Shown: piece after piece, positions 17,008 to 25,929 of the stretch
Numbering within the stretch: the first letter of the stretch is position 1
Layout of the letters: each line of letters begins with the position of its first letter
Source: an uncultured Bacteroidales bacterium
Lineage (GTDB): Bacteria; Bacteroidota; Bacteroidia; Bacteroidales; UBA932
Reading direction: 5' to 3'
DNA: 26,759 nucleotides
Assembly: GCA_945983015.1 (NCBI GenBank)
Contig: CAMFSN010000009.1
Coordinates: 1 to 26,759 of the forward strand
Notes under the pieces: generated by a model
What the model was told of the DNA's origin: nothing
Seen by the model: only the letters and a program-made list of their open reading frames with translations
The model's database searches: none
Translations under genes and position numbers: made by a program

Positions 17008-17496
17008 ATGAAAAAACTCGTCTTTGCCTTTATGGCCCTATTATCCTTTGGAGCTTTGTCGGCACAAGAAAAACCCTCAGATTTGCTTTCCGATCTTCGA
17101 AAATACAGACTGAAGGTGAATTACGAGTATGAGATAACTGGGCTTCAGGATGTCAAGGTGGTAGGAAGTGCCATTATTCAGGATAACTGCTTTCGTATGG
17201 AAGGGGCAGGCTTGCTCATCCTTTGCGATTCTGAATCTATATGGACCATCGACCTTGAAGGAAAGGAGGCCTATGTGGAAGCAGCCGGACAGATGGATTA
17301 TCTGGATTATGTAACAGATCTGGCTTGGGAGAATGACAGGCTGATAGGGACTGTAGCGATTCCTAACGGAACCATTTTGAATTTCTCTCTCTTCGACATA
17401 GAAAAATCCCCATCTAGCGGGGACCTTTCCATTTTTTCTCCATCGGAGGATTTCTTCAATGATGGCGCCGATTGGATAATTACCGATTTGAGGTAA
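17008..17496 (+). CDS. lolA: LolA-like periplasmic lipoprotein chaperone
   Basis: A 162-residue exported protein. The signal peptide MKKLVFAFMALLSFGALSA is followed by a likely cleavage site at Ala19-Gln20, with no lipobox. The mature part is beta-rich, with alternating strands such as VKVVGSAIIQD, CFRMEGAGLLILCD and EAYVEAAGQMDYL, the pattern of the LolA half-barrel. It is shorter than typical LolA. Position after ftsK is what I recall for the Bacteroidales LolA-like gene, and this supports the call as much as the sequence does. It would carry lipoproteins across the periplasm. Its stop lies one base from the stop of the opposing addA. Confidence 0.72.
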   Translation: MKKLVFAFMALLSFGALSAQEKPSDLLSDLRKYRLKVNYEYEITGLQDVKVVGSAIIQDNCFRMEGAGLLILCDSESIWTIDLEGKEAYVEAAGQMDYLDYVTDLAWENDRLIGTVAIPNGTILNFSLFDIEKSPSSGDLSIFSPSEDFFNDGADWIITDLR

Positions 17497-17497
17497 T

Positions 17498-20281
17498 CTA
17501 TATTTCTTCCACTGAGTCGGAATTAACATACCAGAGGAAGCCTCTCACCTCTTTGAATCCCATTTCCTGGAAGAGTTTGACATAGCGTCTGATCTGGGCG
17601 TGGTATTTGTCTTGCGGCTCTCCGAACTTGAAATCGATAATTGTAACTCTGTTTTCTTTATCTATAAGAACCCTGTCCGGCCTTTGGAACTCTCCAAAGC
17701 TGTTAATGACACTCACTTCGTTAAGACATTTGAACTCATCACTGAACCACTCCCTGTGAGATAGAATGGCAGCCTCCAGAACGGCCTTTTCTTCCGCACT
17801 CGCCTCCGAGAGTACTTTGTCCATATCCTTCAGGCTTGTTATCCTGGAGAGCAATTGGTGAAGCCGTATTCCGTTCAGGCGCCTGCTATTCGCTATGCCT
17901 TCACTCCCGAAAAAGTCCCAGGCTTCACTAGAAGCTACAAATCTCTTCGGATTGTCTTCCGGATTCATGGGGAAAGATTGGTAACTGGCAGGAAAGCTTT
18001 GTATATCAGCCTCTTTCTCTTCATTCAAGTTAAAAAGGTATGGCAGTCCGGTAGCGAAATGCTCGATCTGCTGAGTTAACTGTAATGCCAGGAAGAGCAG
18101 CTGGGACATATCCTTAGCTTCTCCCTTGTCGATAAGTGTTTTAGGTACCTTTTTCGCTATGATATGCATCTCTTTTTCTGCTCTGGTGCAGCAGACATAA
18201 AAGAGGTTCAGGTTATCCACTATCTGCAGATCCCTCTCCTCAGAGTAAGATTTCTCGAAATAGGACTGGGAGCATTTCTCATCCAGAGAAATAGGATACA
18301 GGATGTCGAAATCTTCTCCCATCTCCTTTGCATCATCCAAGCGGCACCACTTGGTCTGGGCCCTGTATAAAGTCACCTTTTCCGCAAAAGGGAAGATTAT
18401 GACAGGGGCAGACAAACCCTTGGACTTATGAATGGTCATAATCCTGACGGAATAAGGGTCGTCAGGAGAACTGATCAGGGGATCGCTCTCCTCCCAATGT
18501 TTCAGGTAGAGGTGCAGGTCATTGCCCCTGTTTTGGCTAAAGTTCAGGACATCGTCCATAAAGCTTTGGATGAAAAGGCTTTGCCCTTTAAATGTCCGCT
18601 CGTCTTTCTCTCGAAGCGCTCGGATCAGATACTCGCACAAATCCACCAGGGAATGATAGTCGTAATTTAGCTGTATGCCCAGATTCTTTGCCAGATAGCT
18701 TTTCGTGGAATCACTTTCCGAAAGAATGCAGTAAAGCAGGGACACCAGTCTTCGAACCACAAGGGAAGATTTCAGCCTCAAAGAATCATCCGAGATGACG
18801 GAGATATCATTCTCTAGAAGCATTTGAGCCACATTGCTGCCTTCATTGCGGCCTCTTACCAGAATGCATATATCCGAAGGTTTAGCTCCTCGGTTCAGGG
18901 CATCCATTACATAGTTGAAGCACATATCCAGCTCCTCTTCACAATAATCTACCGTGATATAGCCCCTCTGTCCGTCTTCTTTTCTGACTGTCTGACAAAC
19001 ATCCTTATATATCTCCTTCTTTCCCAGATACTCTGCCGCTTTGGTAAAGAATGAGTTGTTAAAATTCACTATCTCGTCACAACTCCTCCAGTTCTCCTTC
19101 AAAGGCCTTTCCACTATAGCCCCTGGGAAATCCTCTCCCACCGTTCTGGCCAGCAGCTTCCAATCCGAATTTCTGAAACGGTAGATACTCTGTTTGATGT
19201 CGCCTACTATGATATTGTCAAAGCCTGAAGCCAGAGAATTGGCCAGTAGCGGACGGAAATTCTCCCATTGCACCACCGAGGTATCCTGAAACTCGTCCAG
19301 CAGGAAGTGTTGGAATCTGACTCCCAATCTTTCATATACGAAAGGGGCGTCGCTCCCGTCTATGATATCTTTCAGCAGATGGGTCGATTCGTCTATGCTT
19401 ATCACCGAGCGCTCGGCCTTAATCTCCTCGTATTTCTTATAGAATTCCTGGGCTAGGCCAAGTGTAAAAAGTTGTTTTTCAATCAATTTGGCAGTTACAT
19501 ACTGCTTCCATCTCCGGCCTTGATGATCCAGCAACTCTATGACAGGCCCTTCTCCCTGAGCCAGGAAGTTGAGGCTTGCCGCTGGCACCTCGTCCCTGTA
19601 TTTGAATTCCCTGAGGTATTTCTGCAGGAATTTTTTCGGCGTTGCCCTCCACGAACTAGTATCCGTCCCCTCTGCCGCTGCCTGAATGTCCTTATGGAAG
19701 CGGACTATGATCTCCTTGCACCTTTGCTTCAGATCCTTCAGTTTTTCTTTGTCGTAGGCCAATTTTTCCTCGACCTGCATAAACTCCTCTCCGATCTCAT
19801 ACAGCTTGCTCTCCACGTCCGCCGATTCCCCATTCTGCAGGGATTCTTCTATCTGCGAGCTGAACCAGTTTAGGAGTTTGGTCTCATCCTCGGTCATATC
19901 GTCCAGAAGTCTGTCCATAGCTTCGTGAACCAGGGAGTCCCTGTCCAATTCTATCTGATATTCGCTGCTATGGGCTATCTCTCTGGCAAAAGCTCTCAGG
20001 GCCTGTTGGAAGAAACTGTCTATAGTGCTGATGGAAAAGGCACTGTAGTCGTGCAACATCCTGATTAGAATATTCTTAGCCCTCTCATCGCTAAGGCTCT
20101 TCTGGAAGAGATCCCTCAGGATTCTCTCCTTCATCTCCTCCGTGGCTTTGTTCGTGAAAGTCACTGCCAGGATGTTCCTGTAAGAATTCGGATTCTTATC
20201 CTTCAGGAGTAGTTCCAGATAAGTCTTGGAAAGGGTATAGGTCTTGCCGGAACCGGCAGATGCTTTGTACAGATCTATCAT
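17498..20281 (-). CDS. addA: AddA-like UvrD-family helicase/nuclease
   Basis: A 927-residue superfamily 1A helicase fused to a C-terminal nuclease, the catalytic subunit of an AddAB complex that processes double-strand breaks for RecA. Walker A ASAGSGKT is at residues 7-14; motif Ia is AVTFTNKATEEMKERI; Walker B LLDEFQDTS has Asp329 and Glu330; motif III-like GDIKQSIYRFR and late motif VRIMTIHKSKGL follow. The RecB-type nuclease shows RPDRVL, IIDFK (Asp883, Lys885) and a conserved Gln in YHAQIRRY. Its ATG overlaps the addB stop (20278-20281), so the two subunits are translationally coupled. Confidence 0.92.
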   Translation of the reverse strand: MIDLYKASAGSGKTYTLSKTYLELLLKDKNPNSYRNILAVTFTNKATEEMKERILRDLFQKSLSDERAKNILIRMLHDYSAFSISTIDSFFQQALRAFAREIAHSSEYQIELDRDSLVHEAMDRLLDDMTEDETKLLNWFSSQIEESLQNGESADVESKLYEIGEEFMQVEEKLAYDKEKLKDLKQRCKEIIVRFHKDIQAAAEGTDTSSWRATPKKFLQKYLREFKYRDEVPAASLNFLAQGEGPVIELLDHQGRRWKQYVTAKLIEKQLFTLGLAQEFYKKYEEIKAERSVISIDESTHLLKDIIDGSDAPFVYERLGVRFQHFLLDEFQDTSVVQWENFRPLLANSLASGFDNIIVGDIKQSIYRFRNSDWKLLARTVGEDFPGAIVERPLKENWRSCDEIVNFNNSFFTKAAEYLGKKEIYKDVCQTVRKEDGQRGYITVDYCEEELDMCFNYVMDALNRGAKPSDICILVRGRNEGSNVAQMLLENDISVISDDSLRLKSSLVVRRLVSLLYCILSESDSTKSYLAKNLGIQLNYDYHSLVDLCEYLIRALREKDERTFKGQSLFIQSFMDDVLNFSQNRGNDLHLYLKHWEESDPLISSPDDPYSVRIMTIHKSKGLSAPVIIFPFAEKVTLYRAQTKWCRLDDAKEMGEDFDILYPISLDEKCSQSYFEKSYSEERDLQIVDNLNLFYVCCTRAEKEMHIIAKKVPKTLIDKGEAKDMSQLLFLALQLTQQIEHFATGLPYLFNLNEEKEADIQSFPASYQSFPMNPEDNPKRFVASSEAWDFFGSEGIANSRRLNGIRLHQLLSRITSLKDMDKVLSEASAEEKAVLEAAILSHREWFSDEFKCLNEVSVINSFGEFQRPDRVLIDKENRVTIIDFKFGEPQDKYHAQIRRYVKLFQEMGFKEVRGFLWYVNSDSVEEI

Positions 20282-23100
20282 CGCCCACAGATATTTTTAA
20301 AGTCACACCACTCGCATACTCCTGTCTGCTCAGTCTTGGTCCAATTAATATCCAAGTTCTGAATCTCTTCCAGACACTTACTCAGAGCCTCGTTCATCAA
20401 GTCCACGAATTCAGGACAGATATAACTCTCCATTACTCCGGCATTGAATAGTTTGGTAGTCTGATAGATAGCATTTGTTATCTTTTTCCCGTGGAATTTA
20501 TCCATAGCAAAGGTGTCGTAGAGGAAGAGCTGCAAGGCTATTTTCGGCCTTTTGCTCTCATCTTGGCCAAACACCGCCTCCGCTACAGACCTGGCGTTCC
20601 CCTCATTGATGTCTATGTCTTCATCCTTGACAACTCCGGTCTTGTAATCCACTATCCTTATGCTATCTTCCTCAAAACTGTCTATCCTGTCGATGTAGCC
20701 CACAAATGTGAAATCATCAATTTTTTTCTCTACAAATTGTTCCAGACCTATGATTCTGAATGATTCCTTTCCTCTTTTCTTCAACTCGGACAGGTCGCTT
20801 CTCAGTATCTGGCCTATATACTGGGATATCATTTTTTTGTAAATGAGATTTCGCCCCTTTATCTCAGGAGATCTGAGATTGTTGAGAATCTCCCTGTCTA
20901 TCAGCACCTCATAGTCTTTTGACTTTAAGCTCTCCTCTATGAATTCCTTTCTGATGGTATGATCCTTCCTGTTATACAATATCTGCATAACTTTGTGTAC
21001 CACATTGCCTATCATACCTTTGTCCAGATACTCGTTCACCTCCTCCGCTTTGCTCAGTTTTTCTATCTTGGAGTAATACAGCTTGGCGGGACAGGCCAGA
21101 TAACTCTGGAGGACGGAGGCGGAAAGATTACTTCCCTTTAATATTTTTATATGCTCCTCAGTCTTTAGTATGCTCTGCTCGTCCGGAATATCAGAGATAG
21201 GGGACTTGGCTATGAACCTGTTCACCTTCAGTTGGAAATGCAGTTCCAGCTGTTTTATGAAACGGCTCTCCTCGCAGCTTTTCATCTTCTGTTGAGAGCT
21301 GCTGCAAAGTACCATCCATACTTTCTCCGCCCTTTGTATAAGTCTGTAAAAATAGTAAGCCCATAGGGCATCCTGATTCTCGTAAGTAGGCAGTTCGAAG
21401 ATGCGCCTGAGTTCAGGCGGGATAAAGGACTCGCTGACAGTACGTCTTGGAAATACTCCTTCGTTACAGCTCAGGATGATTACATTCTCAAAGTCCAGGG
21501 CTCTGGTTTCCAGAGGTCCCATAATCTGCAGGCCTTGCAGCGGTTCGCCCTTGAAAGGCACGGAGGCTCGGCGAAGCAGTTTGCCCAGGAGTTTGTAGAA
21601 ATTGGTAGGCAGCAATTCCAATTCATATTTTTCCAGGCTCTCAATGGCTAGATAAATGTCTCGGGCAAAATCCAACTCTATAGACTCCTTGGACAGGGCC
21701 AGGAGCCTGCGGCTAAGCTCCACAATTATATCTTTCAGGTATGCACAGATTTGTGCGATCTGCTTTTTGTCGGAGACTTGAGCTTCTGTGAGTACAGGAT
21801 GGAAGATGAGATGAAGAATTCCCTCCTTTGGAAAATCCCTTTCGTTCAGATAGTGCCTCAGACTGAGTTTCAGAGTTTTTGCAATTGTCTTTTCGGTCTC
21901 GTTCAAAACGCTTTCCAGCAAAGGGTTGGACAGTATGTCGAAGCTCTGCTTGTGGTAGAAGAGGTATCCGCCGTTCTGCTTGTCTTCTCTCAGCTGCAGT
22001 TGCATGTCGAAAATTTCGTCCATAAGAGAGAAGATGATGCTTCCGCTGATAGGGTAGCCCATAGTTACGTTCACTTCCCTTATCTCCCCTGGAATGGAGT
22101 TCAGGCAAGGGATCAGAAGACTCTCGTCCGGCAGCACGACGGCAGTGTTCAGGTCTATCCTTTCGCAGTTCAGCCGCTTGAAAATTTCAGGAAGCTGTTT
22201 GCATTGGCCTATATTGGAAGGGACGCTGAGCACATTCAGTTCGGGCACGCTCAGGCCTTCGGGGTCGGGGCTGAAGGCATTTCCCAAGTCAGCGATGTTC
22301 TGCTCCATAAAGAGAGAAGAACGGTTCGCGCTGTCTTTAATCATAGTGGAACTGTAGTCCCAGCAGAACTCCCCAAGCCCTGCTTTCTTAATGGCTTTCA
22401 AGACTTTATGCTCACTTTTGCTCGGTTGGTTCAGTCCTATGAACACGAATTTGCTGCAATCCGGAAAGGCCTTTTTCAGCAGCTCTACATCCATATTCTC
22501 GGCCAATTCCTTATACACCATTCCTTCGTATGCCTTGCCTTGTGCTTTCAGCTCTGCCTTGTATTCACGGTACAGGGGCAGGAGCAGTTCCCAGGTCTTG
22601 ACGAAGGAGAGCTTGTATTTCTTATTCTCCAGATTCTCGTCAAAGATATGGCCTACAAATACTTCCAGGGCTTCTTTCTGCTTTTCGCTCAAGTAGCCCA
22701 GGTCCCCTATCTTATTAAAGTCAGAGATGACACTGAACAGGTCTTCGGCATCGACCAGGTATTTGTCCACCTCGTTGAAATCTGAGAGTATCATTTCTCC
22801 CCAGAAGAAGAATTCATCCAGGGATTCGCATTTGTCGCCTTTCAGTTTTTTGTAGCACTTGTATAGAATCAGTAGCAGCTCCGTTTGTTCGCTGACGGAA
22901 TGTCCGCTGACTTTATAGAAAAAGTCATTGATGGAGAGCATAGAAGGGGCTAGGACAGTCTTTTTGTCCCGCTTTATCTCCTCGGCGTAGTATTTTTTGA
23001 AAAACATCAGGGACCTTCTGTTCGGAAATACGAAGCAGAAGGACTCCGAGCTGCCCTGGGCATAATAATGCTCGGCGAGCTGCTTAAGGAAAGGTCTCAT
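20278..23100 (-). CDS. addB: AddB-like nuclease subunit with iron-sulfur cluster ligands
   Basis: The 940-residue partner of AddA. The N-terminal half has a helicase-like fold but no Walker A; it opens with CFVFPNRRSLMFFKKY. The C-terminal RecB-type nuclease has VGYIDRIDSF and RIVDYKTG (Asp818, Lys820). Four cysteines fit the AddB [4Fe-4S] staple: Cys670 in LACPAKLYY before the nuclease and Cys929, Cys932 and Cys938 in CEWCDFKNIC after it. Its start overlaps the alr stop by four bases (23097-23100) and its stop overlaps the addA start. I infer the helicase half is a Chi-recognition or scaffold module, as in other AddB proteins. Confidence 0.9.
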   Translation of the reverse strand: MRPFLKQLAEHYYAQGSSESFCFVFPNRRSLMFFKKYYAEEIKRDKKTVLAPSMLSINDFFYKVSGHSVSEQTELLLILYKCYKKLKGDKCESLDEFFFWGEMILSDFNEVDKYLVDAEDLFSVISDFNKIGDLGYLSEKQKEALEVFVGHIFDENLENKKYKLSFVKTWELLLPLYREYKAELKAQGKAYEGMVYKELAENMDVELLKKAFPDCSKFVFIGLNQPSKSEHKVLKAIKKAGLGEFCWDYSSTMIKDSANRSSLFMEQNIADLGNAFSPDPEGLSVPELNVLSVPSNIGQCKQLPEIFKRLNCERIDLNTAVVLPDESLLIPCLNSIPGEIREVNVTMGYPISGSIIFSLMDEIFDMQLQLREDKQNGGYLFYHKQSFDILSNPLLESVLNETEKTIAKTLKLSLRHYLNERDFPKEGILHLIFHPVLTEAQVSDKKQIAQICAYLKDIIVELSRRLLALSKESIELDFARDIYLAIESLEKYELELLPTNFYKLLGKLLRRASVPFKGEPLQGLQIMGPLETRALDFENVIILSCNEGVFPRRTVSESFIPPELRRIFELPTYENQDALWAYYFYRLIQRAEKVWMVLCSSSQQKMKSCEESRFIKQLELHFQLKVNRFIAKSPISDIPDEQSILKTEEHIKILKGSNLSASVLQSYLACPAKLYYSKIEKLSKAEEVNEYLDKGMIGNVVHKVMQILYNRKDHTIRKEFIEESLKSKDYEVLIDREILNNLRSPEIKGRNLIYKKMISQYIGQILRSDLSELKKRGKESFRIIGLEQFVEKKIDDFTFVGYIDRIDSFEEDSIRIVDYKTGVVKDEDIDINEGNARSVAEAVFGQDESKRPKIALQLFLYDTFAMDKFHGKKITNAIYQTTKLFNAGVMESYICPEFVDLMNEALSKCLEEIQNLDINWTKTEQTGVCEWCDFKNICGR

Positions 23101-24206
23101 TTGCAGATGATTCTTTCTATTCTATGTGGTATTGAAGTCAGTATCTCGTAAGGAATCGTGTCCAATATCTCTGCCAATTCCTCTATCCTCGGGTCTTCTC
23201 CGAATATGCACACCGTATCTCCGACTTTTACGTCCAGCCCTGTGACATCCAGCATACACATATCCATACATATGTTCCCTATGGTCGGAGCCCTGTGCCC
23301 GTTTACGCTGAAACTGGCCCTGCCTCTTCCCAGATGTCTGTTAATTCCGTCTGCATAACCGGCAGGTATGGTGGCTATGGTAGTGCCTTCCGCGGCGATT
23401 TTCCCATAGCGGCCATAGCCTATGCTCCCGTCTTCCGCCTTCAAGTGCTTAATTTGTAACACTTTGACCATAAATGAAGCTACCGGGCTGAGCCTTACTC
23501 CCTTCAAGGCCGAGATTCCGTATATCCCTATGCCAAGTCTTACCATATCGAACTGGTACTGCGGGAAACGCTCTATTCCTGCACTGTTCAGAATATGCCA
23601 CATCGGCTTGTAGCCTAGTGCTTCACTCAGCCTTCCGGCAAGTTTTTCGAAGAGATGGATTTGCCCGAGGCTGAACTCGTCGCTTTCCGGATCTTCCGCT
23701 GCTGCCAGATGAGAGTAGATGGACTTGACCTTAATCTGCGGGTGCTCCTGAAGGTATCTGCATAATGCGTCCAGCTCACTTTCCATAAAGCCCAGTCTGT
23801 GCATCCCGCTATCTATCTTAATGTGCACTCCGAATTCCTTGATTTCTTTCTCGGCCAATTTTCTCTGCAGTGCTTCCAGACTGTCCAGGTTAGGAATCCC
23901 CGGCTCCAATCTGTATTCTATGATTTCATCGAAGAAATCCGTTCCTGCAGTGAGTACCAGTATGGGTAAGGAGATGCCGGCCTTTCTTAACTCAACTCCT
24001 TCCACAGGCAGGGCTACTGCAAGGTAGTCTGCGCCGAAGCGCTGCATCATTGAGCCAAATTCCACTGCTCCGTGGCCGTAGGCATTGGCCTTGACCAGGA
24101 CGAGAAGTTTGGTCTCTTCCTTGAGCAGACTCCGGAAATAGCGGTAGTTGCTCTCGCAGGCTTTTAGAGAAAGTTCTAGCCTGCTGAAATCGTCATTTCC
24201 CTTCAT
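23097..24206 (-). CDS. alr: Alanine racemase
   Basis: PLP-dependent interconversion of L- and D-alanine for peptidoglycan. The PLP lysine is Lys39 in VKANAYGHG. The catalytic tyrosine region is SIGYGRYGK, followed by IPAGYADG and the MDMCMLDVTG segment. The 369-residue length is normal for a stand-alone Alr; many Bacteroidales instead encode a MurF-Alr fusion. It overlaps the upstream isomerase-like gene by 14 bases and addB by four. Confidence 0.95.
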   Translation of the reverse strand: MKGNDDFSRLELSLKACESNYRYFRSLLKEETKLLVLVKANAYGHGAVEFGSMMQRFGADYLAVALPVEGVELRKAGISLPILVLTAGTDFFDEIIEYRLEPGIPNLDSLEALQRKLAEKEIKEFGVHIKIDSGMHRLGFMESELDALCRYLQEHPQIKVKSIYSHLAAAEDPESDEFSLGQIHLFEKLAGRLSEALGYKPMWHILNSAGIERFPQYQFDMVRLGIGIYGISALKGVRLSPVASFMVKVLQIKHLKAEDGSIGYGRYGKIAAEGTTIATIPAGYADGINRHLGRGRASFSVNGHRAPTIGNICMDMCMLDVTGLDVKVGDTVCIFGEDPRIEELAEILDTIPYEILTSIPHRIERIICK

Positions 24207-25161
24207 TTTTAGCTTCTTCTTCTGATTTCAGGACTGTCTGGCCTAATACTTCGATAAGTGCCGTACTTTGTTTCAAAGGCTCTATGATGACTTCGTTCAA
24301 CTCGGCAGGAAGCAGTATCAGATGGCCCTGCTCCAGTTCTTTCCCCATTATGGTGGCTTTTCCGTATAGACAGTAATACAGGGCGAAGGTATCGCTCTTT
24401 TCAGAGGATATCTTTATGCTCTCCTTAAGATCTATCTTATTGACTACAAATTGATCTATGTTCAGAAGTTCGTTTACCTGAGCGCTGATGCTCTTGGGAG
24501 TGCAGATCTGAGCTTTTGTGGCTTTGTAATTAATGAAATCCAAAGCTTCCACCACGTTCAAGGCACTGTCGAACTCCTCTTCGCTTACGACTTCTCCCCA
24601 GGAGTAGATGCAGAAATCCAAGGCTGAAGACTCGGAGACTTCCAATATCCTTATCTTTCCACAGGCTCCGTGAACCAGGCCAGGCTTAATTCTGTATGAG
24701 TCTCCGGTCTTGACTTTCACGTAGTTGAACTCTTTTTCTATCTCAGAACTTTCAATTCCCTCCAGAAGGCTGGATGCATTGATGTCGTTTTTGAAGCCGA
24801 GAATCAGCCTGGCGTCTTCTTCGGCTTTGAGTATGTACCAGAATTTCTCCTTTCCCAGGGCATCGTAACGATATTCGGCATTTTTGTCGTCCGGATGAAC
24901 CCTGACAGGCATCTTGCCCTCACAACTAATGCATTTGACCTGCACGGGGAACTGCCGTCCATAGGTAGCGAACACGGCATCTCCCACTATTCTGTCCATA
25001 TAAGTGTCCATCACCTCGCTTATGCTGTTAGCCGCGAGCCAACCCTCTTTTAGCAGGCTGTCCCTGTAGCCTAGGTCGGCTATCTTGAATTCTTCCTTTC
25101 CCCAGCTGTAACTGTCTTCGAGTGTGCAGACTTTCAAAGGGTATAAAGCGTTCTCTTCCAT
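24193..25161 (-). CDS. Class I mannose-6-phosphate isomerase-like protein, altered metal site
   Basis: A 322-residue cupin protein resembling ManA of the Bacillus type. The landmarks are FPVQVK, PVRVHPDD, GKEKFWYIL, and PGLVHGACG with Asp-Phe-Cys-Ile-Tyr-Ser-Trp after it. In active enzymes the metal is held by Gln-x-His, a Glu two residues before a Trp, and a later His. Here His89 and His164 remain, but the Gln is Arg87 and the Glu position reads Lys106, with Glu105 next to it. The N-terminal GESWE motif is also changed (KEGWLA). It may be inactive, use another sugar or bind no metal. It lies four bases after yugP and overlaps alr. Fold confidence is good; activity is doubtful. Confidence 0.78.
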   Translation of the reverse strand: MEENALYPLKVCTLEDSYSWGKEEFKIADLGYRDSLLKEGWLAANSISEVMDTYMDRIVGDAVFATYGRQFPVQVKCISCEGKMPVRVHPDDKNAEYRYDALGKEKFWYILKAEEDARLILGFKNDINASSLLEGIESSEIEKEFNYVKVKTGDSYRIKPGLVHGACGKIRILEVSESSALDFCIYSWGEVVSEEEFDSALNVVEALDFINYKATKAQICTPKSISAQVNELLNIDQFVVNKIDLKESIKISSEKSDTFALYYCLYGKATIMGKELEQGHLILLPAELNEVIIEPLKQSTALIEVLGQTVLKSEEEAKNEGK

Positions 25162-25165
25162 AGTT

Positions 25166-25834
25166 TTAGTCTTTTCTGTTAGCTAATCCTATATAGTATA
25201 GCAGGGTGGCCAGGGAACCTAGAGCAGCGATTACGTAAGTGTAGGCGGCCCACTTGAGGGCATCCTTTGCCATTGGAGTGGTCTGAAAGTCAGTGATACG
25301 GGACATATCCAGCCATTCGACGGCTCTGGCGCTGGCGTTGATTTCCACTGGCAGGGTGACAAAGGAGAAGAAGGTGCTTACAGCGAACATCCCTATGGCT
25401 AGCCAAAGAAGTCCTGGGAAAGCGGAATAGAGCAGGATTCCCAATAGCAATACCCAGGATACCAGTCTGTCGCAGAATGATACCACGGGAACCAGGGCGC
25501 TTCTTAGTCTTAGCGGGGCATAGCCCTGGGCGTGTTGGATGGCGTGTCCTGTCTCGTGGGCGGCTACCGCTACTGCAGCTATGCTGTTGGAAGAATATAC
25601 GCCCTGACTGAGATTAATGGTCTTGTTGCGGGGATTATAGTGGTCGGTAAGAAAACCGGAGGTGCTTACCACTTGGACATCATATATGCCGTGGTCCCGA
25701 AGCATCTTCTCCGCTGCCTGGGCGCCTGTCATATTAGCCGGCACTCTAGAGTATTTTTCTATCTTGGAATTCAAAACCGTTTGGACGATCGCACTGGCGA
25801 CCATCACAAGTATAAATATCAAATATATCTGCAT
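25166..25834 (-). CDS. YugP-type membrane zinc metallopeptidase
   Basis: A 222-residue membrane protein of the YugP family (Zn_peptidase_2). The HExxH-type motif is AAHETGHAIQHA, with His93, Glu94 and His97. An N-terminal helix (residues 1-20) precedes it, and about three more hydrophobic helices follow (about 118-140, 143-160 and 195-215). The family NPRNKTINLS segment lies upstream of the motif. Substrates are unknown. It is the first gene of the - strand operon leading to addA. A -7 box ends only five bases before the ATG, suggesting an almost leaderless message. Confidence 0.9.
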   Translation of the reverse strand: MQIYLIFILVMVASAIVQTVLNSKIEKYSRVPANMTGAQAAEKMLRDHGIYDVQVVSTSGFLTDHYNPRNKTINLSQGVYSSNSIAAVAVAAHETGHAIQHAQGYAPLRLRSALVPVVSFCDRLVSWVLLLGILLYSAFPGLLWLAIGMFAVSTFFSFVTLPVEINASARAVEWLDMSRITDFQTTPMAKDALKWAAYTYVIAALGSLATLLYYIGLANRKD

Positions 25835-25839
25835 AAATA

Positions 25840-25847
25840 CAAATATA
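25840..25847 (-). promoter_or_regulatory. Probable -7 promoter box for the yugP-addA operon
   Basis: Read on the - strand this is TATATTTG, matching TAnnTTTG, ending five bases before the yugP ATG. No TTTG stands at the -33 distance. A second identical box occurs inside the first codons (25827-25820). The location implies a leader of only a few bases or none. Confidence 0.5.
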
Positions 25848-25929
25848 CGATATTTTAATCATTTCTAGTCCATCCGCAGCTAATATCCACGTACTCTCGC
25901 TGAGCAATTCGATCTCCCAAGGGCTCGCG

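Noticed and set aside
21751..22785. Long + strand open frame (344 codons) opposite addB
   Set aside because: It lies wholly within the addB coding region with no recognisable domain, ribosome binding site or promoter.
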